From positions 38,794 to 102,793 of the forward strand of contig JACZKQ010000175.1 in assembly GCA_014859965.1 (NCBI GenBank): DNA of 64,000 bases, given 5' to 3'. The notes under the pieces are model-generated. The model made no database searches. It was not told where the DNA came from and saw only the letters and a program-made list of their open reading frames with translations. The stretch comes from Phycisphaerae bacterium (GTDB lineage: Bacteria > Planctomycetota > Phycisphaerae > Sedimentisphaerales > Anaerohalosphaeraceae). The translations under genes and the position numbers were made by a program. The first letter of the stretch is position 1. The number at the start of each line of letters is the position of its first letter. Positions 9,258-17,036 of the stretch are shown here, in pieces.

Positions 9258-9566
9258 GTGAGCCATAGCGGTGGGTTGTTAAGAAGAAATGCGCAAAGAA
9301 CGTTGTATATCTCTTTGTTTACTAGCATTTCTGTCTGGGTAGCTGTTTGTTTTGTCCCTACGTTGGTATTTGTAGAAGACAATGTGTATTTGTGTCTCTT
9401 GTTTTTCATATCCTTGGCTTTGTTTTCAGTTTCGTATCTTTATGCTGAAAATAGGAAATTCCGAGGAGGTATGATTCTAACGTGGGTTACTATCCTAATT
9501 TGTGTTTTTTATGTCATCTACGCAATCTTAGCATTTAGGGGCAAATATTCGAGTGCTCTTTCCTAA
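9258..9566 (+). CDS. small three-helix membrane protein, unknown
   Basis: A 102-residue protein with three clear membrane helices: LYISLFTSISVWVAVCF, YLCLLFFISLALFSVSYLY, and LTWVTILICVFYVIYAIL. It starts with GTG at 9258, with AAAGGAG ideally spaced upstream; the nearby ATG at 9256 is followed directly by a stop. No family recognised. It lies in the AT-richer accessory island between two copies of the 36-bp palindrome, which makes it look like a self-contained cassette. Confidence 0.7.
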   Translation: MSHSGGLLRRNAQRTLYISLFTSISVWVAVCFVPTLVFVEDNVYLCLLFFISLALFSVSYLYAENRKFRGGMILTWVTILICVFYVIYAILAFRGKYSSALS

Positions 9567-9586
9567 AGGAGGTGGTACGATAAAAA

Positions 9587-9622
9587 CAGAATTAAAGGTA
9601 CGCGGTACCTTTTAGGGCCGTG
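9587..9622 (+). repeat. 36-bp palindromic repeat, copy 2 of 3
   Basis: Same sequence and orientation as the copy at 9131, with TTAGGGCCGTGT at its right end. It starts 20 bp after the stop of the three-helix membrane protein gene and 35 bp before the frameshifted small gene. Confidence 0.85.
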
Positions 9623-9657
9623 TCTCACAGATTCGAAGAGAATGAGGAGTACGAATC

Positions 9658-9953
9658 ATGGCCGTAGACTTCGAAAACAAACTTATTCCGTTGTATCGGT
9701 GCGCGGTGACTATGCTCGCGGCAATGGCTGATGCCGTAGGGGGGGATCGCAGGCGGACAGTACAGGTCAAACCTTTTACGTTTACTACGCCAATATCATA
9801 ATGCATGAGGTTATGTGGCTTGGTATGCTTGGCAGAGCAGATGACCAGCGTGCAAAGCCGGGAACTCTGCCCAGTAACACAGCTGTTCAGACACAGATGA
9901 CTCTTACCGCGGCGGAGTGCAGTCAGATTAGAGACAAATTAAAGGTTCGGTGA
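9658..9953 (+). pseudogene. small gene split by a frameshift in a seven-G tract
   Basis: ATG at 9658 follows a good GAGGAG site and reads MAVDFENKLIPLYRCAV and on to GTAGGG, where seven G (9739-9745) occur. In that frame the protein ends after 47 residues. One base out of phase, the frame continues clean for about 70 codons (ADSTGQTFYVYYANIIM through AECSQIRDKLKV) to the TGA at 9951, immediately before the next gene. An eighth G would give one 98-residue protein. This may be a real lesion, phase variation or a sequencing error. Function unknown. Confidence 0.65.
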
Positions 9954-9954
9954 A

Positions 9955-10239
9955 ATGAGAAAAGCTGTATTGTGGGCGTTAATTGTTCTGTGCGTGTTGG
10001 ATCTCTATGTGCTAAGCTTTTTCTTCTGCTTTCGGAGAATAAGTGTAATGACAGAATTTTACATAGGTCCCTATGTAGGGACAGGACCTACGGGCGTAAG
10101 TATCATCGTGCCTCGCGGCAGTGCGGCGATGAGGTCTATGCTATTCATCTGTTATTACCCTGTTCACTCGTTTTTTAAAGTTAAAGGGTGGCTTTACGCT
10201 GTGCCGGACATTGAGATATTGATGGGGGGCCGAACATGA
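9955..10239 (+). CDS. small membrane-anchored protein, tandem paralogue 1
   Basis: A 94-residue product with one N-terminal membrane helix (LWALIVLCVLDLYVLSFFF), a short middle region, and a C-terminal segment CYYPVHSFFKVKGWLYAV. The start follows AAAGG and lies one base after the upstream frame's stop. Its stop overlaps the start of the next gene (ATGA), so the two are probably translationally coupled. The next protein repeats the helix and the YxPxHSF segment, so the pair looks like a tandem duplication. Function unknown; membrane or envelope location inferred. Confidence 0.65.
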   Translation: MRKAVLWALIVLCVLDLYVLSFFFCFRRISVMTEFYIGPYVGTGPTGVSIIVPRGSAAMRSMLFICYYPVHSFFKVKGWLYAVPDIEILMGGRT

Positions 10240-10538
10240 AAGCAAGACCTGCTTTAGGCACATATGGTCTTCGTGGGCTGATCCTATTAAACTGTTACAT
10301 TTTGAGTTTTATATTGATTAGTGAACCCTCGGAGGACAACAGAGCACGTGATGAGTACTGGGGCACGATTGTGCTTGAGGACAAGGTAGTGTACCCAAGC
10401 GGGACCTTATTATGTTGTTCTCAAAGCTCACGCTTGAATGAATTGTGCTATTGGGTGTATTGGCCCCTCCACAGCTTTCTAAGTTGGAGAGAACTCATAT
10501 ACTTCGTCAGGCCGTCACCTGGCGATGTCTCGGGGTGA
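10236..10538 (+). CDS. small membrane-anchored protein, tandem paralogue 2
   Basis: A 100-residue product. After a short basic start it has a membrane helix (LRGLILLNCYILSFILI) and then CYWVYWPLHSFLSWRELIYF near the C-terminus, matching the YPVHSFF segment of the preceding protein. It overlaps that gene by 4 nt and has GGGGGG just upstream of its ATG. The conserved P(L/V)HSF motif in both suggests a shared binding or insertion function, but I recognise no family. Codon use is AT-richer than in the flanking chromosome. Confidence 0.65.
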   Translation: MKARPALGTYGLRGLILLNCYILSFILISEPSEDNRARDEYWGTIVLEDKVVYPSGTLLCCSQSSRLNELCYWVYWPLHSFLSWRELIYFVRPSPGDVSG

Positions 10539-10596
10539 AGTGGTGGTGTCACACAAGCAGGCACGTTTTGGGCGTAGATCAGTCCATGTGGCTCTC

Positions 10597-10965
10597 GACT
10601 CAGGACGATCTGGATCGTTTGACCGATGTGGAGTATCACGAGACCTTGTGATGGAACGAACAGGTAAAATTGAAGGTGTCCGGTACTTTTTTGAAGAAGA
10701 GAAAGGTAACTGTCTTGTCACCATCGACAAGGACGGCTGCAAGTACTCCAACCAGTATGAGAACCGCGTGGTTCAGATCAAGGATTGGTCAAGCAATGAC
10801 GTGGCCGAGTATGCCTGTGACGCCTTAGGCCGGCGGATTCGCATGATTGACAAGGCGGCCGAGCCGTGGAAGCGGGGTCTGACCCCGTTAATTACCTTCC
10901 GGATTGGAAAGACAATGCCACCGATAAAGACTTCTGGAAAGATCTGCTTATGTGGCAGTAGGGAG
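10597..10965 (+). pseudogene. decayed RHS/YD-repeat fragment
   Basis: DDLDRLTDVEYHE (about 10600-10644) is an RHS repeat start. A few bases later and in another frame come KYSNQYENRVVQIKDW and EYACDALGRRIRMID, further YD-repeat sequence. After a REP-like palindrome a third frame gives DWKDNATDKDFWKDLLMWQ and a stop. At least two frame breaks separate recognisable parts, so no intact product is expected. The final stop lies just before the ribosome site of the next gene. Confidence 0.65.
10874..10886. repeat. REP-like palindrome GGGGTCTGACCCC
   Basis: Perfect GGGGTC-T-GACCCC palindrome inside the RHS remnant, followed by GTTAATTACC. The same core is found at 24567 and 32705. Confidence 0.7.
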
Positions 10966-10970
10966 TACAT

Positions 10971-11843
10971 ATGAAGCCAGGGTGTGCTGTTCGCAAGAGG
11001 TTGATTCTATGCATTGTTGCGGCATCGCTGCTAATCACAGTCGTAGCGGGTTGGGGCATGAAGATATTGGTAGGGCATTTTCTGCTAGTATCCAAAAGGA
11101 TAGATGCACTGGTTTTGACGGAGTCCTGTCGCACGCAGTTGGAGCAGCTTGGCAGCTTGTTGGACGATTACGCCATCCTGCATGATGGACAATATCCTGC
11201 GGAATTATACGCTCCTGTAATTAGTCCCGAGTTGCTTCAGCGGAAGTCACAGCTTCTGAAACTTCTGAGTTGTCCGGCAAAGAAAGCTCCCGACGATTTC
11301 GGCGTGAACTCGTACTGTTACAGGGGTGAAGGTCTGTCAGTTTCGAGCAACAAGCGGTTGGTACTGGTGCATGACAGACATGGAAATCACGGGCAGAGGC
11401 GAAATGTACTCTTCACCCAACCAAGGACAGAATACCGAGTGGGAGATCGCCGGGTTGAAGAGCGTGAGTATCTGGCAGCGTGTATCGAGATGCTTCGCAA
11501 CTTCGACAAAACGATTCTTGTAGAATTCGCTGAGTGCCGGGAAGACATAAGCATGCCTGCTGCCCAGCACTGGGGCGATCGGGTACTAGTCCCCCTTGCC
11601 GAAAGCAGCGATGATGAGGTGTGCAGGTTCTGTACGACTCTTATAGAGTTTCTTCATGAAGGCAGACTTAGCCCGCGCAGCATCTCTATATGGAAACTCC
11701 TCGATCACGACGTTCAAGAGCGCGCATTGGCAGCAATTGAAGTTCGGGTGGAGAGTTACGCAGAGGAGCGATTCCTTCAAGTTATCGCTGTGGACAACCA
11801 AGCACGGGTCACTTTAAACCTCTCCCCTATTGCGGCGGATTAA
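10971..11843 (+). CDS. membrane-anchored orphan with pseudopilin-like N-terminal half
   Basis: A 290-residue product. Residues about 9-31 (KRLILCIVAASLLITVV) form one membrane anchor. The following LEQLGSLLDDYAILHDGQYP resembles the helix-plus-GxYP segment common in pseudopilin-type periplasmic proteins, and CPAKKAPDDFGVNSYCYRG fits that pattern. The C-terminal 150 residues (about VEEREYLAACIEML to the end) match nothing I know. The ATG at 10971 follows GGGAG. It lies directly after the RHS remnant and is followed by copy 3 of the 36-bp palindrome. Confidence 0.65.
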   Translation: MKPGCAVRKRLILCIVAASLLITVVAGWGMKILVGHFLLVSKRIDALVLTESCRTQLEQLGSLLDDYAILHDGQYPAELYAPVISPELLQRKSQLLKLLSCPAKKAPDDFGVNSYCYRGEGLSVSSNKRLVLVHDRHGNHGQRRNVLFTQPRTEYRVGDRRVEEREYLAACIEMLRNFDKTILVEFAECREDISMPAAQHWGDRVLVPLAESSDDEVCRFCTTLIEFLHEGRLSPRSISIWKLLDHDVQERALAAIEVRVESYAEERFLQVIAVDNQARVTLNLSPIAAD

Positions 11844-11950
11844 GGTAAATGAAGAGACTATGAAAGCCAGATGCCCGGTAGCGAGTGATTGGCTATACTC
11901 GCCGTGACGAACTTGCCGCGGGGACGGCAGTTACATCGTAAAAGCTTTGG

Positions 11951-11986
11951 CAGAATGAAGGGTACGCGGTACCTTTTAGGGCCTGT
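11951..11986 (+). repeat. 36-bp palindromic repeat, copy 3 of 3
   Basis: CAGAATGAAGGGTACGC followed by GGTACCTTTTAGGGCCTGT, same orientation as the other two copies, about 110 bp after the preceding stop. The rest of the 11844-12062 gap holds no evident gene. Confidence 0.85.
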
Positions 11987-12062
11987 GTAATGAGTACACT
12001 TAGGATGATCAGTCCGGTCACGCATGACCATGCGGAGTCCGGCCCAATGACCGAACCGTCGC

Positions 12063-13526
12063 CTACTTCAGAACCGCCTTGTCGATCTTGAAGTATCCCA
12101 GGGCATTGACCATCCCAAAAAAGTCCGCCGGATCCCCGTTGCCCGTCGCCAGCAGGATATGCCCCACGCCGTATCCGCCCGGCGCCCGCGTCGCGTCCAG
12201 CCCGACCCACTTGTCGCCCACATACGCCTGCGACCAGGCATGCCCGCCGAACACGTTCTTTCGCCCCACAAACTCCTCCACGTACACCAGCCCGAACGCC
12301 ACCCGCGCCGGAATCCCCACCGCCCGGCACATCGCCGCCGCCAACACCGCGTGCTCCGTACAGTCGCCCTGCCGGCTCACCGCCACCTCGGCCGCCGACG
12401 CATACCCCACCGACAAATCCTTCGTGCTGATATACCCCGCCACGAACGACTCGATCTTCCGCACCGCCTCCGCCGCATCCTTGCAGTCGCCCACGGCCGC
12501 CCGCGCCAGCTCCACCACCTTCTCGTGGTCGCTTTCCAGGTACCGCGTCGGCTGCATCGCCGCCAGCACCGCCGCATCCGTCCCCGCATACGGGAACGCT
12601 ACGGCCGCCGCTGCCGCCGCCGGGGAAACCTCCACCAGCACCTTGCCCCCCGGCCCCGCCTTGACCGTCTGGCTGTCGTCGCCGGCGATCGCCAGCTTCG
12701 CCCCGTTCAGCGGCGAAAGCGTATACTGTGCCCACTTCTTCGACCGAACGTCCTTCAGCTCCGCCGGACTGTCCACCAGCATCTTCTTAAGGAAATCCAC
12801 CTCGTCGTTGTCGCTCATCGCAAATTCGCGGTCGCACGCGACGATCTCCATGTTCAACCCCATCGTCGGCACCTGCGTCTTCATCGCCCGAAACGCACTA
12901 TTCACATAGCTCGTCGTCGTCATCGTCCCCGTCGGCATCCCCATCTCCACCTGCACCTTCGTCAGCTTCAGCACCCGCCCGAACAGGTCCACCTCCGCGA
13001 TGCCCCCCACCTCCACCGTCGCCTTCATACCCGCCATGATCGACGGGCTGAACACCGTCGCCTGGTACGTCGTCCCCTCCTGCATCCCCTGCTCCATCTG
13101 CAAAAGCCGAAGCCCCTCCGCCATCACCGCCCCCTCCGGCCAGGCAATCGTCTGCTTCTTCGTCGTCCCCATCGCCTCAATCACCACCTCCGCCTGGCCG
13201 TCCACGACCGTGCCGCGCGTCTTCTGCCCCATCCCGCTGATATTCTGCTCCACCTCGAACCCGATCGGCCTGCCCCCCACCGTCTCGATGCTCTTCTCCA
13301 GCGTCGTCACCGTAATCGATACCGCCCCGCGCGACATCGTCAGCGTCATATCTTCCGTCGTCGTCACAACCCCGTCGGCCACGGCGCGAGTCTGCACCAC
13401 GTGCCCGATCTTCTTGCCGTCGACCAGTATCGCGTAATATTCAACCTCCGCCCCGTCGCCAAACGCCAAACCAGCAGAACAACCCAACAAACAGAACGAC
13501 AAAAACCAAATCGAAAAAATCTTCAT
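12063..13526 (-). CDS. secreted transglutaminase-like domain protein
   Basis: A 487-residue exported protein with a transglutaminase/cysteine-protease core in its C-terminal third. The catalytic triad is visible: Cys in RQGDCTEHAVL, His in FGGHAWSQAYV, Asp in WVGLDATR. The N-terminus is a signal peptide with a lipobox-like LLGC. The middle is a beta-rich region (about residues 25-300) of the kind often preceding such domains in planctomycetes. ATG 13526 is preferred because the signal peptide starts there; its ribosome site is weak (GGGATG). A strong promoter lies 50-80 bp upstream. Substrate unknown. Confidence 0.85.
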   Translation of the reverse strand: MKIFSIWFLSFCLLGCSAGLAFGDGAEVEYYAILVDGKKIGHVVQTRAVADGVVTTTEDMTLTMSRGAVSITVTTLEKSIETVGGRPIGFEVEQNISGMGQKTRGTVVDGQAEVVIEAMGTTKKQTIAWPEGAVMAEGLRLLQMEQGMQEGTTYQATVFSPSIMAGMKATVEVGGIAEVDLFGRVLKLTKVQVEMGMPTGTMTTTSYVNSAFRAMKTQVPTMGLNMEIVACDREFAMSDNDEVDFLKKMLVDSPAELKDVRSKKWAQYTLSPLNGAKLAIAGDDSQTVKAGPGGKVLVEVSPAAAAAAVAFPYAGTDAAVLAAMQPTRYLESDHEKVVELARAAVGDCKDAAEAVRKIESFVAGYISTKDLSVGYASAAEVAVSRQGDCTEHAVLAAAMCRAVGIPARVAFGLVYVEEFVGRKNVFGGHAWSQAYVGDKWVGLDATRAPGGYGVGHILLATGNGDPADFFGMVNALGYFKIDKAVLK

Positions 13527-13579
13527 GTTACATCCCAATAGAAAACCCCCATAGCAAATCCCATCCATACATTCGGCGC

Positions 13580-13608
13580 ATTATACCCGCCCCGCCACGC
13601 AAAGTCAA
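13580..13608 (-). promoter_or_regulatory. sigma70-type promoter of the transglutaminase-like gene
   Basis: Read on the minus strand: TTGACT (13608-13603), 17-bp spacer, TATAAT (13585-13580), 54 bp before the start codon. The -10 is a perfect consensus. Confidence 0.75.
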
Positions 13609-13734
13609 AACCCGTCACGACAGAATTGCAGCCATATACGACCCTGTACCCCCACACAACTGCGAAACGCCGTTTTCCCCGCCGTTTTCCAGCAGTCGCC
13701 CGCCCCTCTTTTCAGCAAACAGTAAACCGACCCC

Positions 13735-14388
13735 TCAGTCCAGCGTAAGTTCCGGCAGTTCCACCCGCCCGCTCGCCCGCCAATCCTCGAACCGGTCCCG
13801 CAGCCGCTGGCTCGTCTCCGCCCGCTCCTCATCCCCCATCGCCTCCCATCGCACCCGCATCTCCTGCATCCGGGCCCGCTCGGCCGCCTGGGCCTCCGGC
13901 GGCATGGTCGCCCACCGCGCCATCAGCATCCCAAACCCCTGCCGCAGCCGCCCCTGCTCCTCCGCCGTAAGATTCAAATCCGCCCAGATACGTCGCCATC
14001 GCGGCTGCTCACCGCCCCCGGCCGCCCGCCCAAACAACGCCGACATCTGCTCTGCGTCCATCATCATCGCCGGCGCCTCCTCAACCGGCACGGCCGCAAC
14101 CTCCGGCGCCTCTTCGACAAGCATCTCCGCCGCTTCCTCTTTGGCCGCCTCCTCCTCCAGCCAAGCCATAAACGCATCATACTCCGCGTCCGACATCTCC
14201 TGCGGCGCTGCAACGTCCAACGTCTTCACCGCCTCCACCGGCTCAGGCCCCGCTTCAACCGTCACAGCGACCGGCGCCGCAGGCCGATCCTCCACCCCCT
14301 CGCCGCCCAGAATGTAAACACCAACCGCCGCCGCGCCGGCCAAAACAACAACCCCGATCGCCGCAAAAATACGCACTTGCTTGCCCAT
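13735..14388 (-). CDS. membrane-anchored periplasmic protein, unknown
   Basis: A 217-residue protein: one N-terminal membrane helix (IFAAIGVVVLAGAAAVGVYI), an acidic Glu/Ala/Val-rich linker (about 40-110), and a helical Arg/Glu/Met-rich domain (about 125-205, with LNLTAEEQGRLRQGF and QRLRDRFEDW). The helical part recalls periplasmic Spy/CpxP- or metal-sensor-like helical proteins, but this is only a composition-level resemblance. The start follows GGGAG. It is separated from the transglutaminase gene by about 210 bp. Confidence 0.65.
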   Translation of the reverse strand: MGKQVRIFAAIGVVVLAGAAAVGVYILGGEGVEDRPAAPVAVTVEAGPEPVEAVKTLDVAAPQEMSDAEYDAFMAWLEEEAAKEEAAEMLVEEAPEVAAVPVEEAPAMMMDAEQMSALFGRAAGGGEQPRWRRIWADLNLTAEEQGRLRQGFGMLMARWATMPPEAQAAERARMQEMRVRWEAMGDEERAETSQRLRDRFEDWRASGRVELPELTLD

Positions 14389-14851
14389 CTTAACACTCCC
14401 GTAACATAGCCGACAAAAAACTCCCCTCCAGTATACACCCGCCCCGCCAAAAAAGTTACACTAACCTGCCGCCCACCCAGATATCTGGACCGCCCGCGCC
14501 TGTCTCGCCTCTGATTTCCATCGGCCGCCGCCCCTTGAACCCGAAAATTAAAAAACACTAAAGATCCCCGCCCCGATGCCGATGTATCCACCGGTTTCAG
14601 ACTTGGGGGCAAAGCGAAACACGAAAAAACCGTCCGGCCCGCAAGGTAAGAGAAACAAACGGCTTCAAGCAAACGATAAGAAGCAGCAGGGACGCAAACG
14701 AAATGTGCTGCCCTTGGGATGTGCAGGGGAGACAGGTATGTAATAAGCCGCCGCGTGAGTAACGCCCGAGCCAGTCGGATTTCGGTCCGAAACGCTTCGG
14801 CAATACCCCCGGCGCAGCATACCAAAACAAACCACGCACAAACCCCCCGAG

Positions 14852-14908
14852 GGCAGCATCTTTTTTCATCTTGCTGCCTCCCCCATTTACCCCCGCTTTC
14901 AGCGGGGG
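14852..14908. repeat. two adjacent hairpins in a 600-bp non-coding stretch
   Basis: GGCAGCA (14852-14858) pairs with TGCTGCC (14872-14878), and CCCCCGCT (14890-14897) pairs with AGCGGGGG (14901-14908) across a 3-nt loop. They lie between the membrane-anchored protein gene and the helix-hairpin-helix remnant. The surrounding 14389-14984 is open on the minus strand but its translation is Cys/Gly/Arg-rich and unlike a protein, so I treat the stretch as non-coding. Confidence 0.7.
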
Positions 14909-14984
14909 CGTCCCTAGCACCTTCACCGCCGCCCACATACATACCCCCCTTCACACTCTCACCTTTCACTGCACCGGTCCCACC

Positions 14985-15392
14985 CTCCTCCGAATACTTC
15001 CACAACGCCTTATCCACCGTCCGCAGGTCAAGTCCGTACTTCTCCGCAATCCCCCGCACCCTCGCACAGTATGCCATCCAGAAATCGAACGAATAGTTCG
15101 CTGGCTTCTGCCACCCAAGCGACTCGATCACCCTGAAGTCCATGATCGGATAGCTCTCCGGCAAAGCGAAATGCAGCACCGTCGACGCCACCGGCCATGA
15201 CACCCCTCGGAGGACGAATAGCCCGCATATCCGCGATTTCTCGCTCTCCGCCGAAAGGCAGAACCGTGTTATCTCTCTCACCGTCTGCTCGTCGTTATAG
15301 TCGCTCTCATAAAACGACGAGGAAATATGCAACTTCTCCGTTTTTCTACAGCCACCTACATCGACCCACCTCCCCAGCGACCGCCACGCCCT
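14985..15392 (-). pseudogene. helix-hairpin-helix protein fragment, lacking both ends
   Basis: The translation is convincingly protein-like from about WRSLGRWVDVGGC to YGLDLRTVDKALWKYSEE. Its middle, VLRGVSWPVASTVLHFAL followed by YPIMDFRVIESLGW, resembles the helix-hairpin-helix core of DNA-glycosylase-like proteins. No proper start exists: a TAG closes the frame at 15393, 21 codons before a TTG at 15332. At the other end the frame runs on without a stop through hairpin sequence. The CBASS operon ends 21 bp from its upstream edge, so insertion of that operon may have removed the N-terminal part. Confidence 0.55.
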
Positions 15393-15413
15393 CTACACAG
15401 CTATACGAAAATC

Positions 15414-17036
15414 CTATTGAATACGTACTACAAACTCACCGCTACGGGCCACACATACATCATTCTTTACGATGAAGCATTCAATCCACTGCAAACCTGT
15501 ATATGTGGTTGACTCCATGCGTACGTTGCTTCCTGCGAAAATCTGACCACGTAGCTGTCCCACGCTTTCTGCTTCATATCCAGTGTTAACAACTTGCCAG
15601 TAGATATCATAGGGATACGGCGCATTGGTCTTAGCTTCAAATTTCAAAGAGTATTTCTTCCCAATATTATGGAACCCATTTCGGGAACTTAGCGTCCTGA
15701 AGCCGCTTCTCGTGGCTTCGCCATCAATTGTCACAGTGTAACAATTCTCAATCGGCCATATGGGGCGCTCTCGGTGTGGGACATTAAAACAACTAATAGC
15801 AGCTGCCTTGGGTATCGGTTGTGATTTGGGTTTTATCTTTGTAATCTTAAAGTTCTTCTCTAACATACCGGGGATTTCTTCGGGGGTTGCCTTTTGGAAA
15901 ACGTACCCGAAGGTACTATCAAGATTTCCAGCCCACTCAAAAAACGCCTTGGCACCAACGTCTTCATCTTCATTCCAGCGGTCAGCGAAATTCTCTCCTT
16001 TTTCCTCTGGGTCTCCTGGATTGTGCGGATTGACTGGATTTGGAATATACCATTTATTACCAACTCGCTGAATGAGTTCTAGCTTGGACATGTCTTTGCT
16101 GAGAAATTGTATCGGCTCAAGTAATACAGCATGTGCAGTGAACCGGCTAATAACATAATCCAGAGTTGAATACACACTTCTAAGGCGGTCCGCATTACCC
16201 ATGTATAACTTGGCTGCCAATGTAGTAATAATCATTGAAATTGGTTTATGCGGCTCCCATTTGTGGCCAGCAAAATATATATCTCGATGTCGTTTTAAGA
16301 TTTGAATGACCCGCTGTAGCGGGGTACGAATTAATTCATCTGGGACATTTTCATTCGAGGCATATATGTCCCTGTTTTTCTCATATAACGCTTGTTTCTG
16401 CTCTTTTTCCACAAAAACAAAGCCGGGCCGATTTATATCCAGAAACCATTTCGCATAGCCTTTCGGATTGCCCGACCTCCAGTTATATTGGGAAGTCTTA
16501 CCATCTTCATCGCGGTTCGTGATTGCGATAGTTGTATTGGCATATTGTTCGACATAGGGATTCTCGCGTGAGATATATTCAGCCATTAGCTGATCATGCA
16601 AACAAGGCAAAACGTCCATATGAAAACCGATATCATTTGAATCGGGAGCATACTTAAGTACCCAGCAACGACGTTTATCATCCGCCTCTTGCATACTATG
16701 TTTCTTGGCGTAACTTTTAACTTCACCGCCGATATCATTTTTAAGCTCACTTGGCTCGGTGCGTTCTTTTTGCTGCTCTAATCTACAAACAACATCAATA
16801 TCATAATCACTGTCTTTTCCTTCTGCATAAGGCCGAATAACGGTTCCTAAACTGAACGAACCTTGGATATAAACATCGGGTAGCAGGTTAGTACCTGGGT
16901 AATTGCCATCTTCGAGGTGTTCTTTTAACGAATTGAATCGATCCATTGCTTCTTTATATTTGCTTGGAGGTATGTCAAGCTCTTTTATGTTATCAATAAC
17001 TAGCCCGTTGATGTCTCGTTGTCTTTCGGTCAGCAA
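15414..17036 (-). CDS. CBASS cyclic-oligonucleotide synthase (CD-NTase) with AGS-C sensor domain
   Basis: A cGAS/DncV-like nucleotidyltransferase that should make a cyclic di- or trinucleotide alarm signal on phage infection. In 540 residues: helix-turn motif QGSFSLG (58-64), metal-binding SDYDIDVV (76-83), and a third acidic residue in GFHMDVLPC (D141). The last ~115 residues (IYWQVVNTG, EST-Y-GLQWIECFIVKND) fit the AGS-C domain, proposed to gate SMODS-type synthases. It starts with TTG overlapping the patatin gene's last codons, with GGGAGA upstream. The operon is AT-richer than its surroundings. Confidence 0.88.
   Translation of the reverse strand: MLTERQRDINGLVIDNIKELDIPPSKYKEAMDRFNSLKEHLEDGNYPGTNLLPDVYIQGSFSLGTVIRPYAEGKDSDYDIDVVCRLEQQKERTEPSELKNDIGGEVKSYAKKHSMQEADDKRRCWVLKYAPDSNDIGFHMDVLPCLHDQLMAEYISRENPYVEQYANTTIAITNRDEDGKTSQYNWRSGNPKGYAKWFLDINRPGFVFVEKEQKQALYEKNRDIYASNENVPDELIRTPLQRVIQILKRHRDIYFAGHKWEPHKPISMIITTLAAKLYMGNADRLRSVYSTLDYVISRFTAHAVLLEPIQFLSKDMSKLELIQRVGNKWYIPNPVNPHNPGDPEEKGENFADRWNEDEDVGAKAFFEWAGNLDSTFGYVFQKATPEEIPGMLEKNFKITKIKPKSQPIPKAAAISCFNVPHRERPIWPIENCYTVTIDGEATRSGFRTLSSRNGFHNIGKKYSLKFEAKTNAPYPYDIYWQVVNTGYEAESVGQLRGQIFAGSNVRMESTTYTGLQWIECFIVKNDVCVARSGEFVVRIQ

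Noticed and set aside
14670..14730. AAGCAAACG ... GGGACGCAAACG resembling part of a c-di-GMP-I riboswitch
   Set aside because: The rest of the riboswitch consensus (GCAAAGCC and the AGCCGGGTTACC-type half) is missing and no gene starts suitably downstream on that strand. A covariance-model search (Infernal with the GEMM-I model) would settle it.
14262..14984. Long minus-strand extension of the helix-hairpin-helix frame into the membrane-anchored protein gene
   Set aside because: It is Cys/Arg/Gly-rich, contains two hairpins and overlaps a better-supported gene; it is likely run-on through non-coding DNA.
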